Shown here in pieces: positions 35,804 through 45,103 of a DNA stretch of 64,000 bases (position 1 is its first letter; each line of letters begins with the position of its first letter). Where the stretch lies: assembly GCF_020171985.1 (NCBI RefSeq), contig NZ_JAIVAL010000007.1:124001-188000 (forward strand), written 5' to 3'. The DNA is from Halobacillus halophilus. Its GTDB lineage: Bacteria; Bacillota; Bacilli; Bacillales; Halobacillaceae. The notes beneath the pieces are model-generated. The model saw only the letters and a list, made by a program, of their open reading frames with translations, did no database searches and had not been told where the DNA came from. A program made the position numbers and the translations under genes.

Positions 35804-36997
35804 TTAGGATTCTGGATCGTAATCCGTCACCACATTCAAGTAGGAGGCAGCTGTTTCAGCTTGTTTACAGGCCGTTTCCGCAGTTTCACCGGTGCCGAGC
35901 ACAACAGCCATACGGCGACCGATCGTAGCGGATGGTTTTCCAAAAATCCGCACCTGCGTATGAGGGACAGCTAATGCTTTTTCCATGCCGGAAATCGTGT
36001 AATCATGACTTTCCACCGTTGATTTTACGGCATAACTGGATCCTGGTGAAACAAGTTGAATATCCTCAATCGGAAGTCCGAGAATCGCCCGCACATGAAG
36101 AGCAAATTCAGAGAGTTCCTGGGTCATCATCGTCACCATGCCCGTATCATGAGGACGCGGAGAAACTTCACTAAAATAGACGCCATTGGACGTAATAAAA
36201 AGCTCAACCCCAAACACACCATATCCGCCGATTTCATCTGTGATTTGCTGAGAAATAGTTTCGGCCTGCTGGACATGTTCTTCACTCATGGCATGAGGCT
36301 GCCACGACTGAATATAATCTCCGCCCTCCTGTCTATGACCGATCGGCGGGCAGAAAAAGGTACCATTAGAAGCCTTAACAGTTAAAAGAGTGATTTCAGA
36401 GTCAAAATGAATAAATTCTTCCACAATCACCCTCGTGCTGTTTCCACGGCCACTGCCAAGGGCCTCCTGCCAGGAATCCTCAATCTCACTTTCTGTTCTG
36501 CAGAGACTCTGTCCTTTTCCAGAAGAACTCATGATGGGCTTAATCACGCATGGAAGACCAATGGTTTGAACCGCTTCTTTCAGTTCTTCCAGCGAATTTG
36601 CAAACTCATACTTCGCTGTCGGCAAATTTAATTTCTCACTGGCGAGCCTTCTGATTCCTTCTCTGTCCATTGTTAACTGAGTTGCGTAAGCTGTCGGGAT
36701 GACATGATATCCTTCTTTCTCAAGCTTTAATAATGTATCGGTCGCAATCGCTTCGATTTCGGGAACAATATAATCCGGCTGTTCGTTTTCCACAACGCCG
36801 CGCAGCTGGTCTCCGTCAAGCATATCAATCACTTCAAATCGATGAGCCACCTGCATAGCCGGCGCTCCTTCGTATCGATCTACAGCAATCGTTTCGATAC
36901 CCATCCGCTGTGCTTCAATCACAACTTCTTTTCCTAATTCTCCAGATCCCAGCATCATCATCTTTTTCGAATTGCGTTGGTTCGGTGCTCCATACAT
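35804..36997 (-). CDS. purT: Formate-dependent phosphoribosylglycinamide formyltransferase
   Basis: PurT is an ATP-grasp enzyme that formylates GAR with formate in purine synthesis, the folate-independent alternative to Pur[22 protein letters not shown] and [16 protein letters not shown] form the N-terminal domain. The ATP-grasp core has [15 protein letters not shown] (near residue 160), and the metal-binding region [14 protein letters not shown] is near 285. Its 397 residues are typical. It is monocistronic, away from the main pur operon, and has PurR-type sites upstream. Confidence 0.95.
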   Translation of the reverse strand: MYGAPNQRNSKKMMMLGSGELGKEVVIEAQRMGIETIAVDRYEGAPAMQVAHRFEVIDMLDGDQLRGVVENEQPDYIVPEIEAIATDTLLKLEKEGYHVIPTAYATQLTMDREGIRRLASEKLNLPTAKYEFANSLEELKEAVQTIGLPCVIKPIMSSSGKGQSLCRTESEIEDSWQEALGSGRGNSTRVIVEEFIHFDSEITLLTVKASNGTFFCPPIGHRQEGGDYIQSWQPHAMSEEHVQQAETISQQITDEIGGYGVFGVELFITSNGVYFSEVSPRPHDTGMVTMMTQELSEFALHVRAILGLPIEDIQLVSPGSSYAVKSTVESHDYTISGMEKALAVPHTQVRIFGKPSATIGRRMAVVLGTGETAETACKQAETAASYLNVVTDYDPES

Positions 36998-37063
36998 GGC
37001 TACTCCTCCTGAATGTTTGGGTTTATAGTCATTCTAAATTTAAAATCGGGGTAATTTCAAGGT

Positions 37064-37118
37064 TTTATTCGTTAATTAACGAATAAATTCTATGAATATA
37101 ATAAAAATGTTCGGTTTA
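37064..37118 (-). promoter_or_regulatory. PurBox and 24-bp perfect palindrome upstream of purT
   Basis: TAAACCGAACATT on the minus strand (37106-37118) matches the Bacillus PurBox (AWWWCCGAACWWT) at 12 of 13 positions. About 18 bases further on lies a perfect palindrome, TTTATTCGTTAA plus its inverse (37064-37087), whose half resembles a degenerate inverted PurBox. Paired, opposed PurBoxes are the known PurR operator layout. The region lies about 70-120 bases upstream of purT. Confidence 0.7.
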
Positions 37119-37177
37119 AATTCGCAATGCCCTTCAGTCGATTCTGTTAAAAAAGGAGTCTCCTTACATTCAAGGAT

Positions 37178-37209
37178 TAAAAAAAGAAGCGGCCCCGCGG
37201 ACCCCTTCT
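37178..37209 (-). terminator. Rho-independent terminator
   Basis: Minus-strand AGAAGGGGTCC and GGGCCGCTTCT pair with one mismatch and are followed by TTTTTTTAATCC. It serves the gene ending at 37236. Confidence 0.8.
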
Positions 37210-37235
37210 CTAATTAAATCCAATATTTTATTCTT

Positions 37236-37454
37236 TCATGTAAACGTAACGGAATACCAGAGAAAAGCTCCTCCCAGTACGGAACACATGAGAGTAACCT
37301 CCTTCCCTTTTCTCGACAATGGGATAAACCGGAGTAAAAAATTTACGATAAAGACAGCTAAAAATAAACACACACAGAGAACGGCTAACTTAGCCGCCGG
37401 CTCATTCACCTCTGAATGGATGAAATGCTGTATGGCGTCTGATATATAACCCAA
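37236..37454 (-). CDS. Small membrane protein
   Basis: I choose TTG 37454, since GGAGGT lies 7 bases upstream; the GTG at 37463 overlaps that site. The 72-residue product has two helices (about 22-44 and 52-70). No family recognised. Confidence 0.55.
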   Translation of the reverse strand: MGYISDAIQHFIHSEVNEPAAKLAVLCVCLFLAVFIVNFLLRFIPLSRKGKEVTLMCSVLGGAFLWYSVTFT

Positions 37455-37508
37455 CGTGTGCACCTCCGATAATTTCTTCCATACGTATTCTCAAGGGACT
37501 GCACCTAT

Positions 37509-37700
37509 TTAAGGTGTCTGCAACTTGTCTATTGTTAAAGGCAGGGCCGTACCGCAGCCCTCACATTCTAGCAATATATCTATTTTTACTTCACTAATAA
37601 ATATGATTCTTCTAGGGCTCATCAAGGTTGAACATCTACGGCAGGCATGGTGGTCTGTCTGGTCTATAACTTCCAAGTATGATTCTACGTTCGTCAACAC
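37509..37700 (-). CDS. Small protein with two CxxC pairs
   Basis: GTG 37700 (AAGGAG 10 bases upstream) gives 63 residues. CRRC near residue 20 and CEGC near residue 46 could bind one zinc, forming a small ribbon. The protein would be cytoplasmic. The start and reality of the gene are moderately uncertain. Confidence 0.5.
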   Translation of the reverse strand: MLTNVESYLEVIDQTDHHACRRCSTLMSPRRIIFISEVKIDILLECEGCGTALPLTIDKLQTP

Positions 37701-37820
37701 TTATACATTGCTCCTTTATTTCCTTTACTACTATTTTCGACATGATTATCAATATATTGACTGTTCAGGCAGAATTTTTCTAAATAAAAGGCTCTGTACA
37801 ACCTCAAAACCAAAACGAAA

Positions 37821-38095
37821 GATAAGCTCCCATTACTCGAAGACTTGATTTCGAGATAAATGGGTCCGTTACTTTATGTGGAAGAGGGCTGGTGGGGAAA
37901 TAACTCGCTTTCCTGTGGGATGAACATGATCGAAGGCGAAGCCTGAGGAAGATCACCACATATAGGAAGTTCGACTAAGACCGTCCCATCCTGTGGCAAC
38001 GTCGAACTCCCCTGCGTCGTGCAGGGCTAGAAAGCGGAATCGTCCCCCGCAGAACCTTCACTCTAACCTAATCGTAAAAGGACCTTTAGCTTAAT
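37821..38095 (+). repeat. Intergenic repeat B, homologous to half of repeat A
   Basis: GCTCCCATTACTCGAAGACT begins this copy and is followed by TGATTTCGAGATAAATGGGT. The sequence then tracks the inverted right half of repeat A: GGAAATAACTCGCTTTCC, the TCCTGTGGCAACGTCGA palindrome, and CCCCCGCAG(G/A)ACCTT. The far terminal motif is not recognisable, so this copy is truncated or diverged. Confidence 0.75.
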
Positions 38096-38141
38096 AAACT
38101 TTTTTGAATGGGAAGTAGTTTTAAGATCCCTTAACATAGAA

Positions 38142-38171
38142 GACCGGCAGAATGTTATGATTCTGCCGGTC
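38142..38171 (-). terminator. Hairpin downstream of a membrane protein gene
   Basis: GACCGGCAGAAT and ATTCTGCCGGTC form a perfect 12-bp stem with a 6-base loop. The T tail (TTCTATGTT) is weak. Confidence 0.7.
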
Positions 38172-38180
38172 CCTCCCTAT

Positions 38181-38597
38181 CTATGATTCTGTGTATCGGT
38201 ATTGACTTCCGATTTTAGCTACCGCTGCGCTCACGAGCAGGTGCAGGTGAAAATAAATAAAGCCGCACACCACTCCCGTTCCAAACATACTGCTGATATC
38301 ACTAAAGTATAAAGCATCCAAACTTCCACCTGAGGCCAGATCAAACACATGCACACCAAACAGCAGAGCGATCATAATTAATCCCCCTGCGAGAGAATAA
38401 ACGGAGAGATTTACGCCGTACGTTTTCTTCCATTTCAATTGCTTCTGTAAAGCTTTCAAACCGAGCCCGCTGGCGATAAACCAGAAAGCCGCTACGTAAA
38501 AGACAAGGATCGTAGACATGTCTGTACCGCTGACGTGATAACTGTACGTTGAGACCAGGGAGGCAGCTACGACTCCTGTGATGATATTTTTGACCAT
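38181..38597 (-). CDS. Hypothetical membrane protein
   Basis: The 138-residue protein has four hydrophobic helices, including FYVAAFWFIASGLGLKAL and LAGGLIMIALLFGVHVF. No catalytic motif is visible and I do not recognise the family. AAGGAAGAGGGAAAA lies upstream of the ATG. Confidence 0.65.
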   Translation of the reverse strand: MVKNIITGVVAASLVSTYSYHVSGTDMSTILVFYVAAFWFIASGLGLKALQKQLKWKKTYGVNLSVYSLAGGLIMIALLFGVHVFDLASGGSLDALYFSDISSMFGTGVVCGFIYFHLHLLVSAAVAKIGSQYRYTES

Positions 38598-38669
38598 TTT
38601 TCCCTCTTCCTTCCTTACAATAAATAGCTAACCTCACGGACTGTTCATAGTGAAAGACACCTCTACATC

Positions 38670-39503
38670 TCAGTCTTTATGAGTAACCTCCATTAAACTT
38701 ATCTGACTTTGATTAAAAAAACGTACGTGCACCACGCTTGTTCCGAGTCCTCTATCCACATAAAGCAACTGGTTAAAGCCAGTCCGGTACATGCCTTGAT
38801 CATAATCTGGTAATAATCCCTGACCCGGTGCCACAAGCGATCCGACAAACGGAATTCTCACTTTCCCTCCGTGAGTGTGACCGCTCAGGATTAAGTCCGC
38901 CGGTTTATCTTTATATTCGTTAACAAAATCGGGAGAATGAGAGAGCAGGATCGTATAAAATTGCGGATCCATCCCCTCGAAGGCTTGCTCCACTTTCTCC
39001 CGATTGGAATTAACATCATCAATTCCTACAACATTAATGCTAAGGCTATCATTTAAATGAAGAACCCTGTGTTCATTTCTTAAAACCGTGACACGCCTTT
39101 CTTTAAGCCCCTCCAAAAATGGATGAGTTAAAGGATGATCCCACTCATGGTTGCCGGTCACGTAAAAAACATGAGGGTACACACCGACGATCCGCTCTAT
39201 TAAAGAAAAGACCTGAGTCCATTGTTTCGTATTCCGGTCTATCAGATCTCCGGTGATCACCACCACATCCGCTTCTGCTTCTTCAATCGTCTGAAGAAGC
39301 TTCTTATTACTTCTTCCAAATACTTTATTATGTAAGTCACTCATTTGCAATATTCTGAACCGACTGCCTTCTGGTATTTTTTTATGAGTAATCTTTACCT
39401 CTTTCCGTTTGAATACATTCGTATCATACATAACTTTTCCAATGGCTGCCAAGCATATGAATACGCCGCTCACCACGCTTGCCACTTTGATCTTTCGCCC
39501 CAT
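38670..39503 (-). CDS. Membrane-anchored metallophosphoesterase (YkuE-like)
   Basis: One N-terminal helix (about 9-27) is followed by a calcineurin-like phosphoesterase domain. All metal-binding motifs are present in order: MSDLHN, GDLIDR, GNHEWDH, SHSPDF and SGHTHGGKVR. YkuE of B. subtilis is a cell-wall or membrane-associated phosphoesterase of this type; the substrate here is not established. I start at ATG 39503, with GGTGG 6 bases upstream. A GTG 12 bases earlier is possible. Confidence 0.88.
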   Translation of the reverse strand: MGRKIKVASVVSGVFICLAAIGKVMYDTNVFKRKEVKITHKKIPEGSRFRILQMSDLHNKVFGRSNKKLLQTIEEAEADVVVITGDLIDRNTKQWTQVFSLIERIVGVYPHVFYVTGNHEWDHPLTHPFLEGLKERRVTVLRNEHRVLHLNDSLSINVVGIDDVNSNREKVEQAFEGMDPQFYTILLSHSPDFVNEYKDKPADLILSGHTHGGKVRIPFVGSLVAPGQGLLPDYDQGMYRTGFNQLLYVDRGLGTSVVHVRFFNQSQISLMEVTHKD

Positions 39504-39865
39504 CTTGTCCACCACACTGACCCTCGTTATTTTTACAAAATCTTCATTATTATCCTAACATATGAAAGACTTTTTCTTACAGATAAAAGCAAACCATAAC
39601 CTTGCCTTTTTATATAGGTCCCAAAATTTCTCATTTGCTGTAATAGACCCCTTAACGTGCAGAGTTGCTGCATTATCTCAAGTGAAATTGCGTGCAGTTT
39701 TCAAGACTTCCAGCTTCTTGAAAAAGCGTCCTAAGCAGAGGTTATTACTCATTAATCTTATACAACACATTCATTTTGAAAAAATTGGATGAAATGGGTT
39801 TTAACTTCCTGATAAGGGGTACATTTGCTATGTAAGAATAATAAATTAAAAAGGAGTTTTCAATT

Positions 39866-40054
39866 ATGGCAGATCGTTTCAAGACTGGAGAAAAAGCACC
39901 AGAGAATGGCACGTATGAATTTGATGGCTTAGTAAATGAAGGAAACGAGAATGACGTAACAGAAGATGAAAAACATATCGAACTGAGCAGTGGAGATACT
40001 TTCCCACCAACTCGTTCTAATAAAGATGCAGCTTATTGGAAGAAATCCAGCTAA
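39866..40054 (+). CDS. YjzC-family small protein
   Basis: The 62-residue acidic protein opens MADRFKTGEKAPENGTYEFDG and later has SSGDTFPPTRSNKDAAYWKK. This matches the YjzC pattern (RFK.G..AP..G.Y ... GD.FP). Function unknown. AAAAAGGAG precedes it and it has its own terminator. Confidence 0.8.
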   Translation: MADRFKTGEKAPENGTYEFDGLVNEGNENDVTEDEKHIELSSGDTFPPTRSNKDAAYWKKSS

Positions 40055-40063
40055 CCATTTTTT

Positions 40064-40095
40064 AATCCTCTAGTTTCTAACTAGAGGATTATTTT
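40064..40095 (+). terminator. Rho-independent terminator
   Basis: AATCCTCTAGTT and AACTAGAGGATT form a 12-bp stem with a 3-base loop, followed by ATTTTAT. Confidence 0.8.
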
Positions 40096-40172
40096 ATCGG
40101 GAGACAGGAAGAAGGAAGCAAAGCCAGACTTTCATAAAATCTCCGTTTCCATTATAGAAAACGCCCCCATTA

Positions 40173-40421
40173 CTATTTCTGAATAATAATTAAAAAAAGA
40201 TCTCCGACACTAGAAAGACATAATAATGCAGTACCAATAAACACATAGCCCAACACAGAATTACGAGTTTTCTTAAATTCTTCAAGCCCCATGACTAACG
40301 AAAGACCTGCTAACAACACCATTAGATACGATATCAGATAAGCAGTTTGGTCTGTTAGTAATGCATACATGGATAGAATCACAACTATAATAGCCAGAAT
40401 AACTCGAATCTTCTTTAGCAA
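40173..40421 (-). CDS. DUF3953-like small membrane protein (YczI type)
   Basis: The 82-residue product has three helices, with the family's VMGLEEFKKTRNSVLGY loop between the second and third. Function unknown. GAGGTGGTTATTT lies before the start. Confidence 0.7.
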   Translation of the reverse strand: MLKKIRVILAIIVVILSMYALLTDQTAYLISYLMVLLAGLSLVMGLEEFKKTRNSVLGYVFIGTALLCLSSVGDLFLIIIQK

Positions 40422-40625
40422 ATAACCACCTCATTTTTTGGAAGCTTCTAACTTTGTCACTTTTATTATACAAAATTATCTATTAAGAATGAGAAGGATT
40501 TATATCTTTATTACATATGGGACAGCTTGATTTGCAATAAAGGACGATAAACTTATGAAGCCACCGGATCATTAACTATAACCATTTCAGATTCTATCTT
40601 CACCTACCATATCTGCTACAGAAGC

Positions 40626-41174
40626 TCAGATGCCGTAGCGGTCCATAACTTCCCCATTCTTATTTAAAAATTCTATTGGTCCCCAGGCATTAACTTGATA
40701 GAAGTAACGACCAGTATGAGTGGTTATGATATCTATTTCTTTTTTCTCGTCGTTCACTTCGGCCGTAACGGTCGCTATATTCTCGTTTTTCAAGACTCCG
40801 AAAACAATTGGCATCTCTTTTATATTCCCGTCCTCAGTTTCAAAATGAAATACACGGTGTGTTGCACTAAAGAAGTCCTCAGTGATCGCCGTCATATCAG
40901 AATCAATGAATTCCCAGTCATGATCATGTTGAGCTTTTAATAGTGAGACCCCTACGTAGTTGAACTGGCTATGATCTGCACCTTTTGCTGTAAAAAGGGC
41001 TATTGTTCCCTCATTTAGTTTTTGTTTAGAAAGTACATTATTTACTTTTATTTCATCAGACCAGCCATTGTTAATAGCCTCTCCTGGTGTTTCATTACTG
41101 CACCCTGTAAGCGCACCTACGAATAATAAAAATAATAGAATCTTTAAAAATTTATTCGTCCTTTTTATCGTCAA
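40626..41174 (-). CDS. Hypothetical lipoprotein
   Basis: The 182-residue product has a lipobox (ALTGCS, Cys near residue 25). The mature domain shows ALFTAKGADHSQFNYVGVSLL and FHFETEDGNIKEMPIVFGVL, a layout of repeated beta strands. I do not know the family. It is one of several unrelated lipoprotein genes between 40 and 56 kb. Confidence 0.7.
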   Translation of the reverse strand: MTIKRTNKFLKILLFLLFVGALTGCSNETPGEAINNGWSDEIKVNNVLSKQKLNEGTIALFTAKGADHSQFNYVGVSLLKAQHDHDWEFIDSDMTAITEDFFSATHRVFHFETEDGNIKEMPIVFGVLKNENIATVTAEVNDEKKEIDIITTHTGRYFYQVNAWGPIEFLNKNGEVMDRYGI

Positions 41175-41199
41175 TTGTACAACCCCTTTTTAATGATGA

Positions 41200-41596
41200 C
41201 TATCCTATGCTTTATTTATATTCGATTTAAGAACGCTTCTTCCATCAAAAAACCGCAAACTACTTTAACCATTGCGTTCTTTTCGTTTTGCCTCACCCTT
41301 TTGTTTATTGCAGCATGGATGAAGCCTTCAGCGTAGCAACATCCAACGACATTGGATGGTTTCTTTTCCTTGAAATTCCGGGGGCTGGAATTTCGTTTAT
41401 CCTGTATGTAATTGGCATTCAGTGGACTGCTCCGACTACTGTGTCCATGGTCGCTATGGTCGAGCCGGTGACAGCTTCATTATTCGGCTTTCTGCTGATC
41501 GGGGATCATCTGACCCTCATATAACTGCTTAGCATGGCGGTCATTCTGGTTACGGTTGTTTTACTTAGCGTACAAAAGCCTCCTCCAACACTTTAA
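41200..41596 (+). pseudogene. Decayed second half of an EamA transporter
   Basis: From CTATCCTATG at 41200 the sequence follows the second EamA repeat of the gene at 33662 almost residue by residue (FKNASSI.KPQ.TLTIAFF; GIQWTAPTT.SMVAMVEPVT). The N-terminal half is absent. A frameshift occurs near 41310, where the copy lacks bases relative to ..FIADMDEA. A stop codon lies at 41522-41524 within the last helix. Confidence 0.88.
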
Positions 41597-41798
41597 AGGA
41601 AATCATAATTATATGTATCTCCTCTTTCAAACGTCTAACTTTTTTCTTCCATAAGACTAGTACCTTCTCCTTTTAAAGAAACTAAGTTGAAGAAGTCATG
41701 ATACCGAACTCATGCCCATTATATTATGGGTGTTTTTCGTTAGGGAATCGTTTGATACCCTATATATAATATTTAATTCAAGAATGAGGGTGGATGCT

Positions 41799-42176
41799 TT
41801 GAGAAAGATCGCTTTCGTCGTATTATCTTTTCTATTTATTACCGCTTGCTCGGAAGGAAACGGTGATGCCTATATTACTTATGAAGGGAACAGCAACAAT
41901 TGGAAAGGACAGCTTCAACTTTCAAGAGACGACTCCAGTATGAATGGCACCTATTCATTTCGATTACTTAGTGGAGAAATGACTGAAGTAGAAAACCTCA
42001 CGTTAAACATTAATGAAGGGGGAACTATTCTGAAGGAAGAAAAGACCCTACTTGATCAACCAATTGAACCTTCTATTCAATGTTCTGGATGTCTGCCTTT
42101 TGACGAAGATACGATTATTCCCGTAGTGATTCGCTGGAATGGAAAAGTGGAAACATTCCATTTAAAAGCAGACTAG
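41799..42176 (+). CDS. Small lipoprotein, paralogous to the one at 51037
   Basis: I start at TTG 41799, with GAGGGTGG 5 bases upstream; the product then opens with a signal peptide and lipobox (FITACS). The 125-residue product resembles the gene product at 51037: a SNNW.G.L.L motif after the signal, a Gly/Ser middle and a shared C-terminal pattern (VVIRWNGKVETFHLK here, VTVQWLGNKETIQLK there). Function unknown. The longer in-frame start at 41712 would hide the signal peptide. Confidence 0.7.
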   Translation: MRKIAFVVLSFLFITACSEGNGDAYITYEGNSNNWKGQLQLSRDDSSMNGTYSFRLLSGEMTEVENLTLNINEGGTILKEEKTLLDQPIEPSIQCSGCLPFDEDTIIPVVIRWNGKVETFHLKAD

Positions 42177-42203
42177 AAAGGTGAAAATAGCACGTGATAC
42201 TCT

Positions 42204-42566
42204 TTAAGAGTCCGTAACCGTTCCCTGGTGAAATGTCATTTGCCATTTTTCATCATGATATGTCCAGACGGAGCTTCTTAGAGAGTGCTGCTGTTTACTA
42301 GCTATAAATATCTTAAAAGTAGTTAATACAGCTTTTGAGGAAAGGTGCTTCATCTTAAAATTATCCATGGTGATCTCTGGATCGTCTTCAGATGGTAAAC
42401 GCTTCAAAATGTTGTCTTTATCGTAAATTTCACCTGTGCTTGAGTATTCTACAAAGTCATCTGCTAATAATTCATGTAATGTTTTTTTGGATTTGCGGAC
42501 TTCACCTTTAAGTAAAGTGGTTTCTAAATCATACAAATGTTCTTCTAGTTTTCTCTCTTTACCCAT
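42204..42566 (-). CDS. DUF4440/NTF2-like protein
   Basis: The 120-residue single-domain protein fits the SnoaL/DUF4440 cone fold: LYDLETTLLKGEVRKSKKTLHELLADDFVEYSSTGEIYDK, read in two parts, then a C-terminal VWTYHDEKWQMTFHQGT strand pair. Such proteins bind small ligands or act as accessory domains. Cytoplasmic. AGGAGAGAGTTGG lies upstream. Confidence 0.75.
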   Translation of the reverse strand: MGKERKLEEHLYDLETTLLKGEVRKSKKTLHELLADDFVEYSSTGEIYDKDNILKRLPSEDDPEITMDNFKMKHLSSKAVLTTFKIFIASKQQHSLRSSVWTYHDEKWQMTFHQGTVTDS

Positions 42567-42647
42567 TCCAACTCTCTCCTATACTCACTTAATCTACTGC
42601 AGCATGTAAAAAAGGGATAGATCCGTTTAAAGTAAACTCTTTATGAA

Positions 42648-43079
42648 TTACGATACCTCTACTGTCATCTTCTTAAATAATTCTCCCCCAACCAAAACAC
42701 TGAGCTCCCAGGTGCCTTCTGAAGGAAATTCCATATTTGATGGAGTATGGGCATCTGCCCCATTATGAGGGCCAGCCAACGAACCATCCACTAAAGTCTT
42801 TTTATCATTGGTTTCAAGATTGACTCCTGTAACTTTAAATGCTTTTCCTTCAAGATCATGATTGTCCCATAAATGCCACATATATTTATCTTTCTGATTC
42901 GCGACTAAATTTTCCCCTTCACCTACTATAAATCCTGCACTCTCTTCCACACCGAGCATGGTATAATTTTCTGTTTCAAAATAAGAGGCTTCTTTTGCAG
43001 TTATTTCTTTTTCGTTAGAACAACCAGTCACTGAAAATAGTAAGGATAGAATTAGGAGTAAGTAGATCCTTCCGGCCAT
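42648..43079 (-). CDS. DUF4871-type lipoprotein
   Basis: The 143-residue product has a lipobox (SVTGCS). The mature part includes KYMWHLWDNHDLEGKAFKVTG and FPSEGTWELSVLVGGELF, the pattern of DUF4871 beta-sandwich proteins such as YhfM. GGAGGTTAAAA precedes the start. Function unknown. Confidence 0.7.
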   Translation of the reverse strand: MAGRIYLLLILSLLFSVTGCSNEKEITAKEASYFETENYTMLGVEESAGFIVGEGENLVANQKDKYMWHLWDNHDLEGKAFKVTGVNLETNDKKTLVDGSLAGPHNGADAHTPSNMEFPSEGTWELSVLVGGELFKKMTVEVS

Positions 43080-43119
43080 TTTTAACCTCCTCTATTGTCT
43101 TGAAAACGTAGCTTTATGT

Positions 43120-43150
43120 AAAAGCCGGCACATGGGCAGAGCCGGCTTTT
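43120..43150 (-). terminator. Rho-independent terminator of the monooxygenase gene
   Basis: AAAAGCCGGC and GCCGGCTTTT form a 10-bp stem with an 11-base loop, 9 bases after the stop at 43159. Confidence 0.8.
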
Positions 43151-43158
43151 GCAGGAGT

Positions 43159-44778
43159 CTAACTAAAGAATCGAGCAAGTTTGTCCATCATGGCTTCCGC
43201 ATCAGTCGACGTTTCATGAAACGCAACATGACCGTCGGGACGGATAACTAACGTATTGCCTTTTTCCATACCTAGTTTCTTTTTCAAATCCCGGTGGACA
43301 TCGTAAATAATTGGAAGTTCGTCCCCATCGGTGCGGACGGTGCCACCCTTCGCTACGAGGAAGATTTTTAATAGATGCTGATATTTTTCTTTTACCTTCT
43401 CATAAAAGGAATAAGCATAGTCAATTAACTCCTGGTTCTGAGCGTCAATATAAATAAAGCAGAGAAGGCCATGTTCCTGAATAAGCGGGTAAAGTCTTTC
43501 ATCATTCGTTCCATCAAAGAATAACAGGTGATCCGGAATTCGTTTCCCTGCTTGGAGGGCCCCTCTTGAGAGGGAAGAATTCCTCAGCGCTTTGTTCCCG
43601 GAAGTCTTCGTGTACTCGTTATAAACATGGGACAAGCGATTGGCTACGATCCCTTCAATCCAGCTCTGTGTGAGAGCCGCTTTTCCTGTCCAGTTCCGTA
43701 TTCTGCCTTCAATTCCATCTAGATTAATAACCTTCAGCATCGTAGAGGTTTCCTTCAGGATATCTTCCCCAATTGGCGAACGCTCTTCGTGGTAGCTGTT
43801 AAGAAAGGAATCATTCGCGTACCCTTTTAACACGGCATCAAGTTTCCACCCGAGATTCGACGCGTCCTGAAGTCCAAGGTTCATTCCCTGACCGCCTAAA
43901 GGATTATGAATATGGGCTGCATCCCCTACAAAGAATACCCGGCCTGTCCGATAATTAGGAACCTGTCTGTGAGCGGTTCCAAAATAGGTCAGCCACTTTG
44001 GATTCTCCACCTTATAAGAAACAGGAAGAATCGTGTCCATGCTCTCCTGCAGTTCTTTCAGAGAGAGCTTATCCTTATGGGGAAGGCCCTGCTTGGCCCG
44101 GTCCATCCCCACCACACGGTAGCTGCCATCTGCATAAGGAAAGAAAGCAACGGCACCGTGGTCGTTAAGCGTCATATCAATATAGATCTCGTTAAGGTCA
44201 GGAATATCTACATCTCCAAGGAAAAAGGTGAATCCTTCATCTTTACCGATAAAATCGACACTCAGGTCTTTGCGAACTTTACTATGAACCCCGTCACAGG
44301 CAATTAAGTACTTGGCAAAATAGTTTTTAAGTTCACCCTCATGTATGGCACTTACATAAACCCCTTGGTCAGACTGGAGCACTTCTACCACTTCATGTTC
44401 TCGCTCGACCTTACCGCCTGAGGATTCTAAATGATCTTCCAATATAGCTTCGGTTTCACTTTGAGGGATAATGAACAGATAAGGGTATCTGCTTTTTATG
44501 TGATAAAGTTCGACCAGAGATGGTTTCTCTCCCCCTAAATGAAGTTTCGCCCCCGGCCCGGGATATCCCTTTTTCAAAAAAGATTTATGAAGCCCTAATA
44601 ACTCAAACATTTCAAGAGTTCTGGCCTGGATGCCCAGAGCTTTGGACAAATCGGAGGGTTCTGCTCTTTTCTCCAAACAGATGAAATCCACATCTCTTTT
44701 CTGTAACTCATTGGCTGCCATAAGTCCTGAAGGGCCTGCTCCAATAATGAGTACATCGGTTTCGATAACGGAACTCAT
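43159..44778 (-). CDS. FAD-dependent aromatic monooxygenase (PheA/TfdB family)
   Basis: The 539-residue flavoprotein hydroxylases-type enzyme has the FAD motif DVLIIGAGPSGLMAANEL at the N-terminus. The DG motif is CDGVHSKVRKDL near residue 160, and the second FAD motif RVFFVGDAAHIHNPLGGQG is near 285. The C-terminal thioredoxin-like domain (about 400-539) is that of phenol hydroxylase-type enzymes. It probably hydroxylates a phenolic or polyketide-like compound with NAD(P)H and oxygen. No ring-cleavage genes adjoin it, so the substrate is open. Confidence 0.88.
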   Translation of the reverse strand: MSSVIETDVLIIGAGPSGLMAANELQKRDVDFICLEKRAEPSDLSKALGIQARTLEMFELLGLHKSFLKKGYPGPGAKLHLGGEKPSLVELYHIKSRYPYLFIIPQSETEAILEDHLESSGGKVEREHEVVEVLQSDQGVYVSAIHEGELKNYFAKYLIACDGVHSKVRKDLSVDFIGKDEGFTFFLGDVDIPDLNEIYIDMTLNDHGAVAFFPYADGSYRVVGMDRAKQGLPHKDKLSLKELQESMDTILPVSYKVENPKWLTYFGTAHRQVPNYRTGRVFFVGDAAHIHNPLGGQGMNLGLQDASNLGWKLDAVLKGYANDSFLNSYHEERSPIGEDILKETSTMLKVINLDGIEGRIRNWTGKAALTQSWIEGIVANRLSHVYNEYTKTSGNKALRNSSLSRGALQAGKRIPDHLLFFDGTNDERLYPLIQEHGLLCFIYIDAQNQELIDYAYSFYEKVKEKYQHLLKIFLVAKGGTVRTDGDELPIIYDVHRDLKKKLGMEKGNTLVIRPDGHVAFHETSTDAEAMMDKLARFFS

Positions 44779-45016
44779 AAACAGCGCTCCTTTCCTTCAT
44801 TTATATCATGAACTCTGATTGATGGTTTACCTATAAAAATCATTCCAGCTTTACGTCAATGTACTTTTCAAGGCAATTAACACACACATCTATCCTCCTG
44901 TCCGTGCGCTTCGCCATAAACAGCTAATCATAGTACGATACCCGTAATCCATACCCTCATGCACATGATGACACATCCAAACACATACCAGATTTATACA
45001 TATCCTGGGCTGAAGT

Positions 45017-45055
45017 TAAAAAACCCCTCTCAGCCATATACGGTTAAGAGGGGTT
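45017..45055 (-). terminator. Rho-independent terminator
   Basis: Minus-strand AACCCCTCTTA pairs with TGAGAGGGGTT and is followed by TTTTTAAC. It serves the gene ending at 45104. Confidence 0.85.
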
Positions 45056-45103
45056 CTGTGGATCCTATGTAGAAGTTTGTTTAATCTTTTTCCTAATCAT
45101 CTA

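Noticed and set aside
44779-45016. Short frame with GGAGG and ATG (about 14 codons) upstream of the monooxygenase
   Set aside because: It is too short and featureless to support as a gene or leader peptide. Nothing else is visible in this stretch.
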